Below, piece by piece: positions 33,720 through 42,851 of a stretch of 64,000 nucleotides of DNA. The notes beneath the pieces were generated by a model. The model ran no database searches. It was not told where the DNA came from and was given only the letters and a program-made list of their open reading frames with translations. The DNA lies in assembly GCA_903937385.1 (NCBI GenBank), contig CAIZZF010000008.1, positions 1 to 64,000 of the forward strand, written 5' to 3'. Position 1 is the first letter of the stretch. Every line of letters starts with the position of its first letter. The stretch comes from an uncultured Holophagaceae bacterium (GTDB lineage: Bacteria; Acidobacteriota; Holophagae; Holophagales; Holophagaceae). The translations under genes and the position numbers were made by a program.

Positions 33720-34081
33720 TCCGGCGCCCCAGGCTCGGGAGACCGGGTGAGCACGCCCAGGAAGGTGAGGGGCGCGGCCGAGTCGTTGATCAGCCCATGG
33801 CTGCCCCCGGCCTTCACCAGGAACAGGTCCCCCGCCCCCACAGGAAAGCGCTCGCCGTTGAGGACGCCGACGCCCTTGCCCGCCAAGATCAGGTAGAGGT
33901 CCTCGGTGTTGGGATGCGGGTGCTCGCCGATGGTGGCACCGGGCTCCAGCGTCGTGGTGCCGAGGCTGATGATGCCTGCCATCTCGCCGAGCTTGAGCAG
34001 CTCCATGCCCCGGGTCACGCCCAGGCCGCCCCGGACGTTGAGCTTGGTCTCAAGGGGCACTTCAGCGCTGCGTCGGATCAT
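33716..34081 (-). CDS. small cupin-domain protein
   Basis: A 121-residue single cupin barrel. Motif 1 reads GATIGEHPHPNTEDLYLILAG and keeps two His and the Glu-like acidic position; motif 2 is reduced (GGSHGLIND). Likely binds a metal or a small ligand. ATG 34081 with GGGAGG upstream; ATGA overlap with the preceding unknown gene. Function open. Confidence 0.8.
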   Translation of the reverse strand: MIRRSAEVPLETKLNVRGGLGVTRGMELLKLGEMAGIISLGTTTLEPGATIGEHPHPNTEDLYLILAGKGVGVLNGERFPVGAGDLFLVKAGGSHGLINDSAAPLTFLGVLTRSPEPGAPE

Positions 34082-34557
34082 GGTTCCCTCCCGGGGATGG
34101 GTGTGGCATCGGGGCTGGCATCGGCTTCGCTGTCGGCGAGCATCCCCTGGAGTCCGGCCTCGCGCATCTTCACCGCCTCCTGGTAGACGGCGAGGACGGC
34201 GGTGCGGACCCGCAGGTACGAGGTCTCGGTGACCTTGGTGTTGAAGGTGAGGGTGGCCACCAGGTAGTCGCGGCCGTCCGGCATGGTCTGGGGGGCGCTC
34301 ACCTGCACCTGGGGCGGCATGATGGCCGAGCTGCTGCCCTCCCGCAGGCGCACGGACTGGAGGTCGCACCAGGCCTGCAGGCGGGGGGTGATGGTAAGCG
34401 CCTCCTCCGGCGAGGCCACCATCACCCGCCCGTAGAGCGTGAAGAAGAGGCGCAGCTGCGGCGGGTCGAAGGAATGGTTCAGGTAGCCCGACATGCTGGC
34501 GATCTGCTGGAAGTCCTTCAGCAGGGCCTGCAGCTTGGGGCTGGGCGCCTGGGCCAT
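34078..34557 (-). CDS. unknown protein in mtnP operon
   Basis: A 159-residue soluble protein of unknown function between mtnP and the cupin gene, overlapping both (TGATG and ATGA). Helical N-terminus (PKLQALLKDFQQIASM), central beta-like region with PPQVQVSAPQTMPDGRDYLVATLTF, and an acidic disordered tail. No family recognised. Confidence 0.65.
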   Translation of the reverse strand: MAQAPSPKLQALLKDFQQIASMSGYLNHSFDPPQLRLFFTLYGRVMVASPEEALTITPRLQAWCDLQSVRLREGSSSAIMPPQVQVSAPQTMPDGRDYLVATLTFNTKVTETSYLRVRTAVLAVYQEAVKMREAGLQGMLADSEADASPDATPIPGREP

Positions 34558-35429
34558 CAGCCCACCCCGTAGCCGTACTTCGCGACCAGCAGGGTCAGGC
34601 GCTCGCGGGCCTCCCGGGGCACCACCGCAGGGGCCGTGAAGAGGGCCGCCTTCAGGGTGTCCCCGCAGGCGCAGGTGCGGGCGGCGTGGCTCAGCAGCGG
34701 CACCACGGCGCGCAGCAGGCGCTGGGCCTTGTCCACGTTGGCGTGCATGACCTCCAGCACCGAGGCGGCATCCACGCCCTCGGCCTCCTCCCGCCAGGCG
34801 TCGTAGTCCGTCACCAGGGCGATGCAGGCGTAGCAGAGCTCCGCTTCCCGGGCCAGGCGGGCCTCGGTGACCTGGGTCATGCCGATCAGATCGGCGCCCC
34901 AGCTCTGGTGCAGGCGGCTCTCGGCCCGGGTGGAGAAGGCCGGACCCTCCATGCAGACGTAGGTCGCGCCCCCCTCGATGGGCAGGTCCAGCTCCCGGCC
35001 CTCGGTCAGGAGCGTCTCCGACAGGTGGAGGCAGGTGGGCTCGGCAAAGCTGACGTGGGCCACCAGGCCCTCGCCAAAGAAGGTGTCCTGGCGGTGCCGG
35101 GTCTTGTCGATGAACTGCTTGGCGAGCCGGAGCTGGCCGGGTTGGTGGGCCTCCTGGAGGCTGCCCACGGCGGACACGGAGATCAGGCGCTCGACGCCCA
35201 GGGACTTCAGGGCCCAGATGTTGGCGCGGTAGTTCACCTCGCTGGGGGTGAAGCGATGCCCCTCGCCGTGGCGGGCCAGGAAGGCCACGGGCGCCCCATC
35301 CAGGTGGCCCAGGGCCACGGGGCCCGAGGGTTCCCCGAAGGGCGTGGCCACCACCACGGACCGGTCCAGGACCAGGCCCTCCATCTGATAGAGGCCGCTG
35401 CCGCCGATGATGCCGATGGGTGCTCGCAT
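34557..35429 (-). CDS. mtnP: S-methyl-5'-thioadenosine phosphorylase
   Basis: A 290-residue trimeric purine phosphorylase. N-terminal GIIGGSGLY, the phosphate-site RHGEGH, CMEGPAFSTRAES and VTDYDAW with the two Asp that favour 6-aminopurines point to MTAP rather than inosine/guanosine specificity. It recycles methylthioadenosine to adenine for methionine salvage. Heads the operon and is divergent from the B12 riboswitch. Confidence 0.92.
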   Translation of the reverse strand: MRAPIGIIGGSGLYQMEGLVLDRSVVVATPFGEPSGPVALGHLDGAPVAFLARHGEGHRFTPSEVNYRANIWALKSLGVERLISVSAVGSLQEAHQPGQLRLAKQFIDKTRHRQDTFFGEGLVAHVSFAEPTCLHLSETLLTEGRELDLPIEGGATYVCMEGPAFSTRAESRLHQSWGADLIGMTQVTEARLAREAELCYACIALVTDYDAWREEAEGVDAASVLEVMHANVDKAQRLLRAVVPLLSHAARTCACGDTLKAALFTAPAVVPREARERLTLLVAKYGYGVG

Positions 35430-35464
35430 CCGTCCATTCTACTTGCCCCGGGCCCTGGGCCGTG

Positions 35465-35722
35465 GTTCTCTTGGAGTCCTGACAACCTGTGTTGGATGTT
35501 CGGGAAGCAGGTTTGAATCCTGCGCTGCCCCGCAACGGTATGCACCACGCGCCTTGCACTTTGATCCGCGTGAGACCTGAGACCTTCTGGAAGCCCCCGG
35601 AGCCATGCGCGGGCAGCCTCCAGGAAGTTCAAGCCCGAGTCACTGGGAGGAATCCCGGGAAGGCTCGGGGGGAGCCTCCAAAGCCCCTGTCGCGTGTGAG
35701 CCCGGAGACCGGTCCTGCACCT
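35465..35722 (+). promoter_or_regulatory. cobalamin riboswitch
   Basis: Contains the cobalamin aptamer core: GGGAAGCAGGTTTGAATCC, then GCTGCCCCGCAACGGTA, later CACTGGGAGG...CCCGGGAAGGC, and a B12 box GAGCCCGGAGACCGG near 35696. The distance between the core and CACTGG is longer than usual, owing to an inserted GC-rich stem region around 35546-35640. It precedes the TonB receptor and should repress B12 uptake when adenosylcobalamin is plentiful. Confidence 0.9.
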
Positions 35723-35803
35723 CACCCCCCGTCGCGGGCACGGGCCGGGCCATGGTCCCTCGCGGACCCGCCCTGCCGCCGCGGCTTCATGCGTGGAGGC
35801 ATG

Positions 35804-37843
35804 ATGGGCCATTCCCGAGCTATTTCTACCCTGGCGGCCCTGTCCGCCTTCATTCCTGCGGCCTGGGGCGCTGCCGATGCCCTCGAGCGGAAGCCCGGCG
35901 AGGCCACGGTCACCATCAGCGCCGAGACCCAGCCCGTGGAGGTCACCCGCACCCCGGCCCCGGTGCGCATCGTGGAGGCGGACGAGCTGGCCCGCCTGGG
36001 CAGCCGCACCCTCGCCGAGCTGCTGGAGATCCTCCAGCCCGGGGCTGTGATGCCCGCCGGCGGTGCCGGCAGCCAGGCCTCGGCCTTCCTCAACGGCACC
36101 CTGAGCCGCAACGTCGTGGTGCTGCTGGACGGCCTGCGGCTCAACGACCCCACCGCCACCAGCCCCGATCTCGGGGCCCTCAGCCTCGTGGGCATCGCCC
36201 GGGTGGAGCTGATCCTGGGGCCCGCCTCGGTGCTCTACGGCAGCGACGCCATCGGGGGCGTCATCGCCCTCACCAGCCTGGGCCGGGGAGAGGCCGGATT
36301 CCATGGCCAGACGGGCCTGAAGCTGGGCACCGATGGCCAGCGCGGCGGCTCCGCCCAGGTGCAGCTCAGCGGCGACCGACACTGGCTCGCCGCGGGCGCG
36401 GAGGCGCAGCGGCAGGAGAGCCCCTTCCCCGGGGACGCCTTCCGGCAGGCCGGGGGCTTCCTCCGCCTGGGCGCCAGCCTGGACGCACTGGACCTGACCG
36501 CCTCCTACCGCAACTCGGGGCAGACCGCCTCGGTGCCCTTCGCCACCAGCGGCTGGCCCACCGCGCGCAGCTACGATCCCAGCCGCGAGACCCGCGCCCG
36601 GCAGGAGAGCTGGGGCGCCAGCCTGCGCTGGGCCCTGGCGCCAGGCCTCGTGCTGGAGAACCGGCTGCAGGCCGCCTCGGGCCTCACCAGCGATCCCGAT
36701 GGCTCCCAGCGGCGCCAGACGGACCGGGACTTCAAACGGGTCGAGGATCAGCTGACCCTGCACTGGACGCCCCTCAGCACCCTCCGCCTCTCGGCGCGCC
36801 TCGAGGGCCGCGAGGACACCAGCCACGCGAAGAACTACTACGACCCGGGGACCTACGCGGCCGTGCCCTACCGGGGCGAGGGCCGCGACCTCGCGGGCGC
36901 CCTGGAATCGCGCTGGACCCTGGCCCCCGGCCTGGACTGGGTCGCGGGCCTGCGTCGGGATGGCGGCCACCGGGACCTCTCCCGCGCCGACACCGGTGCC
37001 CGGGAACGGGCGGGCAGCGCCGAGGCCACCACCTGGCGCTCGGGCCTCAACTGGGTGGTTGCCCCGGAGCTGCGCCTCTACGCCAGCGCTGGCCAGGGCT
37101 TCCGCATGCCCAACACCACGGAGTTCACCCTCAACGCCCAGGCCCAGAGCCAGGATGGCAAGGCCTATCCGCTGCAGCCAGAGCGGAGCCGCACCTTCCA
37201 GCTCGGCGCCACCGGGCTGGTCGCAGGCCACTGGGAATACCGGCTCGAGGCCCAGCGCACTCGCGTCAGCGACCTGCTGGCCTACGTCTACGACACCAGC
37301 TTCGCCTGGCCCCCGCTCTACACCTCGCACTACCTCAACAGCGGCAGCGTCCAGGCCCAGAGCCTGGAGGGCGCCCTGGGCTGGCGCGGCGGCGGCGATG
37401 TGGCCTTCGGGGCCGACCTGATGGCCCGCAGCCAGGACACCCGGGACCTGGACCACAACACGGCCGGGCAGCGCTACGGGCAGCAGAACAGCGCCATCCT
37501 GCGGCACCCCTTCTTCACCTGCGGCGTGGCGGCCTTCCTCCAGACCAAGGCCTGGCGGGCGGACCTGCGCCTCGACCGCATCGGCCCCCGCTACGACCTG
37601 AGCGACACCACCTACGAGGTGCTCTCCACCGGCAGCCCCTACCGGGACCTGAGCCTGGGCCTGTCCCATGAGCCCCTGAAGGGCCTGGTCCTCGCCCTGC
37701 GCGGCGAGCACCTGCTGCAGCCCCGGCAGAAGGTGCAAGACTGGCTGGCCGGACGCCAGAATCCCAACGGCGATGCGGCGCTGGTCTACGGCTTCCCGGC
37801 ACCGGGCCCCCGCTGGTCCCTCAGCGCCACCTGGAGGTGGTGA
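35804..37843 (+). CDS. btuB: TonB-dependent vitamin B12 receptor
   Basis: A 679-residue outer-membrane receptor. Signal STLAALSAFIPAAWG; plug domain with VRIVEADELARLG, VLLDGLRLND and GPASVLYGSDAIGGVI; then a 22-strand barrel ending in the aromatic WSLSATWRW. ATG 35804 has GGAGG at good spacing; 35801 is possible. Riboswitch upstream and B12 ABC genes downstream fix the substrate as cobalamin or a corrinoid. Confidence 0.9.
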   Translation: MGHSRAISTLAALSAFIPAAWGAADALERKPGEATVTISAETQPVEVTRTPAPVRIVEADELARLGSRTLAELLEILQPGAVMPAGGAGSQASAFLNGTLSRNVVVLLDGLRLNDPTATSPDLGALSLVGIARVELILGPASVLYGSDAIGGVIALTSLGRGEAGFHGQTGLKLGTDGQRGGSAQVQLSGDRHWLAAGAEAQRQESPFPGDAFRQAGGFLRLGASLDALDLTASYRNSGQTASVPFATSGWPTARSYDPSRETRARQESWGASLRWALAPGLVLENRLQAASGLTSDPDGSQRRQTDRDFKRVEDQLTLHWTPLSTLRLSARLEGREDTSHAKNYYDPGTYAAVPYRGEGRDLAGALESRWTLAPGLDWVAGLRRDGGHRDLSRADTGARERAGSAEATTWRSGLNWVVAPELRLYASAGQGFRMPNTTEFTLNAQAQSQDGKAYPLQPERSRTFQLGATGLVAGHWEYRLEAQRTRVSDLLAYVYDTSFAWPPLYTSHYLNSGSVQAQSLEGALGWRGGGDVAFGADLMARSQDTRDLDHNTAGQRYGQQNSAILRHPFFTCGVAAFLQTKAWRADLRLDRIGPRYDLSDTTYEVLSTGSPYRDLSLGLSHEPLKGLVLALRGEHLLQPRQKVQDWLAGRQNPNGDAALVYGFPAPGPRWSLSATWRW

Positions 37844-38670
37844 TGATCCGGCGGCTCCTCGCGCTGCTGCTGGTCCTGGCGCTGCCCCTCGGGGCGACCG
37901 GGCCACAGCGCGTGGTGAGCCAGGCCGTGGGCACCGATGAGCTGCTGCTGGCCCTGGCGGATCCCGGCCAGATCGCGGCCCTCAGCCACATCGCCCAGGA
38001 CCCCCGGTTCAGCCCCGTGGCCGCGGAGGCCAAGCGGTTCCCCACGATCCGCGAGAGCGACGCCGAGAGCGTCCTGCGCTTCCGGCCGGACCTGGTGCTC
38101 GCCACCACCTTCACCCGGCCCGAGACCCTGAGCCTGCTCCGGCGCGCCGGGGTCCACCTCGTGGTGCTGGACCGCTTCGACACGCTGGAGGACGTCTACG
38201 CCAGCCTCCAGCTGCTGGGGCGGGAGCTGGGCCAGGAGGCGCGGGCCGAGGCCCTGATCGCCCAGTCCCGGAGCCGCGCGGCGGCCCTGGCGGCGCGCCT
38301 GCGGGGCGTGAAGCCCGTGCGCGTGCTCAGCGCCACCATCTATCCCTTCACCTCCGGCACCGGCACCACCTTCCAGGACCTCTGCGACCACGCGGGCGCC
38401 CTGAACGTCGCGGCGGAAGCGGGGCTCCGGGGCCACGCGCCCACGCCTTCGGAGCGCCTCCTCCTGTGGAACGCCGAGGTGCTCGTCGTCTCCGACGACC
38501 CAGGCATCCAGGCCCGACTGGGCGAGATCCCCCACTACCGCGCCCTGCCCGCCTTCAGGGCCGGACGCCTGGTTCCGGTACCCGGCGCCATGATGTCCAG
38601 CCTCTCCCACCACCGCATCGCCGCCTATGAAGTGCTGGCGCGGGCCCTGCACCCGGACCGGTTCCGGTGA
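37843..38670 (+). CDS. btuF: periplasmic cobalamin-binding protein
   Basis: A 275-residue class III binding protein with a signal peptide (LLALLLVLALPLGATG). The helical-backbone fold is seen in AESVLRFRPDLVLATTF and LVVLDRFDTLEDVYASL. ATG 37843 overlaps the btuB stop (TGATG) with GGAGG upstream. It hands cobalamin to BtuCD. Confidence 0.87.
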   Translation: MIRRLLALLLVLALPLGATGPQRVVSQAVGTDELLLALADPGQIAALSHIAQDPRFSPVAAEAKRFPTIRESDAESVLRFRPDLVLATTFTRPETLSLLRRAGVHLVVLDRFDTLEDVYASLQLLGRELGQEARAEALIAQSRSRAAALAARLRGVKPVRVLSATIYPFTSGTGTTFQDLCDHAGALNVAAEAGLRGHAPTPSERLLLWNAEVLVVSDDPGIQARLGEIPHYRALPAFRAGRLVPVPGAMMSSLSHHRIAAYEVLARALHPDRFR

Positions 38671-39653
38671 GAACCCGCGCCGCCATCCCCGTCCTGCTGG
38701 CCCTGCTCGCCGCCGCCTTCCTGGCCTCGCTGGCCTTCGGCGAGATGCGGCTGAGCTTCAGCCAGGTGCTGGCGGCCCTCCAGGGGGGTGGCGACGAGAT
38801 CGCCCGCACGGTCGTGCGGGACTTCCGGCTGCCCCGGGCCCTGGTGGGCATGGCCGTGGGCGCGGCGCTGGGCGCCAGCGGTGTGGTGATGCAGGCCTTC
38901 TTCCGCAACCCGCTGGCCAGCCCGGGGCTGCTGGGCGTCAGCAGCGGCGGGGCGCTCGGCGCCGTGGCCGTGCTGGCCATGGGCCCCGTGCTGGGCTTCG
39001 CCTCGGCCACCCTGTGGGCCCTGCCCCTGGCCTCGGTGGCCGGGGCCTTCGCCGCTACGGGGGCTGTCCTGATGCTGGCCCAGCGGGGCGCGGGCACCGA
39101 GCGGCTGCTGCTCTCGGGCGTCGCCCTCAACGCCCTCCTGGGGGCGGGCACCAGCTTCCTGCTCACCACCACCGCGGGCCACTTCGAGGTGAACGCACAG
39201 ATCCTCTTCTGGCTCATGGGCGGCCTTGAGAGCCGCAGCTGGGAGCACGTGTGGATGGGCGGCCCACCGATCCTGGCCGCCTGCCTGCTGCTGCTGCCCC
39301 TGGGGCGCCCCATGGACCTGCTCAGCCTGGGCGAGCAGAGCGCGCAGAGCCTCGGCGTGGATGTGCGACGGCTGCGCTTCCAGCTGATCCTGCTGTCCAC
39401 GATCCTCACGGCCATGGCCACGGCCGTGGCGGGCATGGTGGGCTTCGTGGGCCTGGTGGTGCCCCACGTCATGCGCCTAGCCTTCGGCCCAGACCACCGG
39501 CGGCTGCTGCCCTATTCCATGCTCGGCGGAGCGAGCTTCCTGCTGGCCTGCGATCTGGTCACGCGCACGTTCCCCCTGGGCCTGCGGCTGGGGGTCGTCA
39601 CGGCCCTGATCGGCGGGCCGTTCTTCCTCTGGCTCCTGCGGAGGCCGCAGTGA
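38667..39653 (+). CDS. btuC: cobalamin ABC transporter permease
   Basis: A 328-residue FecCD-type permease with about ten membrane spans. RLPRALVGMAVGAALGASG, NPLASPGLLGVSSGG and GFVGLVVPH are family signatures. GTG start overlapped with btuF stop. Confidence 0.93.
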   Translation: MRTRAAIPVLLALLAAAFLASLAFGEMRLSFSQVLAALQGGGDEIARTVVRDFRLPRALVGMAVGAALGASGVVMQAFFRNPLASPGLLGVSSGGALGAVAVLAMGPVLGFASATLWALPLASVAGAFAATGAVLMLAQRGAGTERLLLSGVALNALLGAGTSFLLTTTAGHFEVNAQILFWLMGGLESRSWEHVWMGGPPILAACLLLLPLGRPMDLLSLGEQSAQSLGVDVRRLRFQLILLSTILTAMATAVAGMVGFVGLVVPHVMRLAFGPDHRRLLPYSMLGGASFLLACDLVTRTFPLGLRLGVVTALIGGPFFLWLLRRPQ

Positions 39654-40375
39654 GCCCCGCGGCGCTCCACGCCGCCAGCCTCTCGGTCCCGGGCCGGCTG
39701 GAGGCGGTGTCCCTGGATCTGGGCCCTGGCGAGCTGGTGGCGGTGGTGGGCCCCAACGGCGCGGGGAAGTCAACGCTGATCCAGGCCCTGGCGGGGCTCC
39801 TGCCCGCCCAGGGCACCATCCACTGGAATGGACAACCGCTGTCACGCATCCTCATGGCGGACCGCGGCCGGCGCCTGGCCTGGGTGGGGCAGGAGGCTCA
39901 CTTCGAGTTCGCCTTCCCGGTGCGGGAGGTGGTGGCCCAGGGCCGCTATGCCTGGCAGGACGATCCCTCCGGCGTGGCCGAGGCCCTGGCGGAGCTGGAC
40001 CTCACCCACCTCGCCGACCGCCCCGCCACGCGGCTCTCCGGCGGCGAGCGCCACCGAGTGGGCCTGGCCCGGGCCCTGGCCACCCGGGCCCCCATCCAGC
40101 TGTGGGACGAGCCCGTGGCGCAGCTGGACGTGCGCCACGCCCTGGAGGTCATGCGCCTGGCCCGGCGCCTCGCCAATGAGGGCGGCACCGTCCTGGTCAG
40201 TCTCCACGACCTGCGCGCGGCCTACCGCTTTGATCGCGTGCTGGTCCTGGATCAGGGGCGCCTGGTGGGCAACGGCCGCCCCCACGAGGTGCTGACCGCG
40301 CCCCTCATCCGGACGGTCTTCCGCGTGGAGGCCACCTTCGTGGAGTCCCTGGTGCCCGAGCTCCCGCCTGGATAG
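39650..40375 (+). CDS. btuD: cobalamin ABC transporter ATPase
   Basis: A 241-residue ABC ATPase. Walker A GPNGAGKST, signature LSGGERHRVG, Walker B with WDEPVAQLD and the switch His in SLHDLRAA. GTG 39650 overlaps btuC. Last gene of the riboswitch-controlled operon; tail to tail with the regulator at 40390. Confidence 0.93.
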   Translation: MSPAALHAASLSVPGRLEAVSLDLGPGELVAVVGPNGAGKSTLIQALAGLLPAQGTIHWNGQPLSRILMADRGRRLAWVGQEAHFEFAFPVREVVAQGRYAWQDDPSGVAEALAELDLTHLADRPATRLSGGERHRVGLARALATRAPIQLWDEPVAQLDVRHALEVMRLARRLANEGGTVLVSLHDLRAAYRFDRVLVLDQGRLVGNGRPHEVLTAPLIRTVFRVEATFVESLVPELPPG

Positions 40376-40389
40376 AACGTGCTAGGCCT

Positions 40390-41541
40390 TCAGACGATCT
40401 TGTTGATCATGATCGGGCTAACCAGCGAGGTGCCGAGCGAGTAGTTCCGCAGCTTCTCGATGTGCAGCAGGTTCAAGTGGGTGCCCATGGGCAGCACCGC
40501 GATCTCGTTGTTCGTGACGTAGACGTCGTCGGCCAGGATCATGCCGGGCTGGAGCTCGTCCAGGGCCAGCAGCACATGCCGCTCGGCTTCCGTGACAGGC
40601 ACGTGGATGAGCTCACCCAGCGCCTTCAGCACGTCCGGGTCGTATTTCGTCCCGGCGCCAGTCTCGATCTCGTTGAAGACCACCATCTTGGACTTCCGGA
40701 TCTGGAGGCGGTTGACGTACTCGCTCACCACCTTCAGGATCCGCGAGCCGAGGGGCAGGTCCTCCCGCTGGATCCGCTCGTTGGGGTAGCCCGTGCCGTC
40801 ATAGTTCTTGGTGCTGTACTTGATGATCTGGGCCACGGAGTGCAGCCTCGGGATGTTGGCGATGATGTTGGAGCCGACCTCCGGCGCCCGGAGGAACATC
40901 TCGTTCTCCTGGGGGCTGAGCCGCTCGCCCCGGCTGATCTTCGCCTGGACCTCCAGCGGGATGGCCAGCCAGCCGATGCGGGCCAGCAGCGCGGCCAGGC
41001 CAATGTCCCAGCCCACATCCAGGGAGAACTTCTCCGCGATGGCCACGGCCAGGTCCCGGATCTCCTTCGTCCGGCCGAAGCCCTTGGGGTCGAAGAGGGA
41101 CAGCAGCTCTACCAGCGTCTGGACGCTACCGGTCAGGGTCTGCTCCAGCAGGGTGCGCTCGGCCATGACCAGCTCGTACTGGTTCACGGCGTCCACCAGC
41201 ACCAGCCGAAGGTCATCGCCCTTGATGGGCTTGGTGAGGAAGCGGAAGACCTGGCCCTGGTTCACCGCGTCGATGGCGGTGCCCAGCTCGGCCTGGCCCG
41301 TGAGCATGACCCGCGTGGTGTTGGGCGAGAGGAACTTCCACTGGTCCAGGAAGTGGATGCCGTCCATGCCGGGCATCATCATGTCGGCGATGACCACAGC
41401 GAAGGGCGCCGCGTCGAACAGGACCTGCAGGGCGGCCTCACCCGACTCCGCGGTGACGACTTCGAACTCGTCCCGGAGGATCCGGCCCAGCGACCTCAGC
41501 AGCAGCACATCATCGTCGACAAGAAGGACGCGGGGTTTCAT
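40390..41541 (-). CDS. response regulator with degenerate HD-GYP domain
   Basis: A 383-residue protein: receiver (VLLVDDD, IADMMMPGMDG, FRFLTKP), then an HD-GYP-like output in which the catalytic HDIGK is replaced by ARIGW and only DGTGYP is retained. It is therefore unlikely to cleave cyclic-di-GMP; it may sense it or act through protein contacts. The C-terminal 60 residues form an extra domain. AGGAG precedes the ATG. Shares GQVFRFLTKP with the LuxR-type regulator at 46873. Confidence 0.8.
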   Translation of the reverse strand: MKPRVLLVDDDVLLLRSLGRILRDEFEVVTAESGEAALQVLFDAAPFAVVIADMMMPGMDGIHFLDQWKFLSPNTTRVMLTGQAELGTAIDAVNQGQVFRFLTKPIKGDDLRLVLVDAVNQYELVMAERTLLEQTLTGSVQTLVELLSLFDPKGFGRTKEIRDLAVAIAEKFSLDVGWDIGLAALLARIGWLAIPLEVQAKISRGERLSPQENEMFLRAPEVGSNIIANIPRLHSVAQIIKYSTKNYDGTGYPNERIQREDLPLGSRILKVVSEYVNRLQIRKSKMVVFNEIETGAGTKYDPDVLKALGELIHVPVTEAERHVLLALDELQPGMILADDVYVTNNEIAVLPMGTHLNLLHIEKLRNYSLGTSLVSPIMINKIV

Positions 41542-41608
41542 GGTCGACTCCTGCCGGGGGAAACCTGTGGGGCGAGGGGGGAATGGTCGTTCAGATGGCT
41601 GGGAGCGG

Positions 41609-42847
41609 TCAAGGGGTGCTCCGCGGGTCCGCGTTGTCGGAGGATGGCAGCCTCGGGGGGCGGCCCTCCTTCCATTTTTTCACAAGAACGTTCCACCGCG
41701 AGCCCGCACAGGCCAGATCCGCCTCGGGATAGTCGGACATGCCCGTGCCCTCGGTGAAGTCGCCCGGGAGAACCTGCTGGTCCAGCCAGGAGTGGGCCGC
41801 ATGCAGCGCCAGGGAGATGAGGGTCGGATGGTCGTCCAGGGAGGTCAGATACTGCCGCTGGATGGCCGAGGCGAATGGGGCAGGCAGGCCCCAGAGGCTC
41901 ACCAGCTGGGCGCCCACCTGGATGTGGTCGGTCCCGAAGGTCTGCCGCTCCAGCTGCGTCAGGATCTCGCCCTGGGCCAGCCCCTTCTCCAGGACCGAGT
42001 GGTAGGGGCAGCCCGGATGGATGGCCATGGCGACCAGCCCGATGTCGTGGAGCAGCCCCACGGAGTAGGTCTCCTCGGCGGCCCGCCGGTCACCGGTCTC
42101 CTTGTAGACGAGCTCCCGGGCCAGCCGACCCACCCGCACGGAGTGAGCCCAGACATCCTCGAGGGAGAGCCCCTCGGGACGCTCGTCCACCGCCGCAGCC
42201 AGCAGGTCCCGACTCAGGACCATCTCCTGGAGCAGGTCCACCCCGAGGAACTCGACGGCCTGGCTCAGACTGGTGATGGAGCGTCGGAACGGCATGTAGG
42301 CGGAGTTCACCAGCTTGAGCACCTTCGAGGCCATGCCGATGTCCTGCCCGATGATCGCGGCAAGGCGCTGCAGGTTCGGTGTGGGCTGTTCGAGCTGCTC
42401 CTTCAGGGCCACCAGGTGCCGCGACAGGCTGGGAATCCGCTCCAGGCCGGCCACGAAAGACCGGCCAATCCGGGCATCCTCTGCGGCGGGATCGAGGCAG
42501 AACGAGTCCAGGATCACGACCAGGTCATTCGGATCGACGGGCTTGACCAGGAAGCGGTGGTAGTCGCCTTCGGCCTCGAGGATGCGCCGCAGGGGGGCAT
42601 GCCCCGAGAGGACCACACGCACCGCGCCCGGCTGCAGCTGCCGGGCGTGGTGCAGGACCTGGGAGCCATCCATGCCGGGCATCTGCATGTCCGTCAGCAC
42701 GATGTCGAAGCGGGACCCAGCCATCTGCCGGACAGCCTCCTCGCCGGAGTCCACGGAGACCACCTCCCACTCGGGCCGCTGGGTGTGGAAGGTCCGGTTG
42801 AGGGCCCGCAGGATCAGCGGATCATCATCGACGGTGAGCATCCTCAT
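41609..42847 (-). CDS. response regulator with HDOD domain
   Basis: A 412-residue protein with an N-terminal receiver (MLTVDDDPLILRALNR; LTDMQMPGMDG; LVKPVDP) and an HDOD domain (IPSLSRHLVALKEQL; VLKLVNSAYM; GLLHDIGLVAM). ATG 42847 begins four bases after the stop of the histidine kinase, so the two form a pair. HDOD regulators often act in motility and signalling through protein interaction. Confidence 0.85.
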   Translation of the reverse strand: MRMLTVDDDPLILRALNRTFHTQRPEWEVVSVDSGEEAVRQMAGSRFDIVLTDMQMPGMDGSQVLHHARQLQPGAVRVVLSGHAPLRRILEAEGDYHRFLVKPVDPNDLVVILDSFCLDPAAEDARIGRSFVAGLERIPSLSRHLVALKEQLEQPTPNLQRLAAIIGQDIGMASKVLKLVNSAYMPFRRSITSLSQAVEFLGVDLLQEMVLSRDLLAAAVDERPEGLSLEDVWAHSVRVGRLARELVYKETGDRRAAEETYSVGLLHDIGLVAMAIHPGCPYHSVLEKGLAQGEILTQLERQTFGTDHIQVGAQLVSLWGLPAPFASAIQRQYLTSLDDHPTLISLALHAAHSWLDQQVLPGDFTEGTGMSDYPEADLACAGSRWNVLVKKWKEGRPPRLPSSDNADPRSTP

Positions 42848-42851
42848 GGCG

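Noticed and set aside
35234-37906. 890-codon minus-strand frame opposite btuB
   Set aside because: Overlaps riboswitch and receptor gene; low-complexity antisense product.
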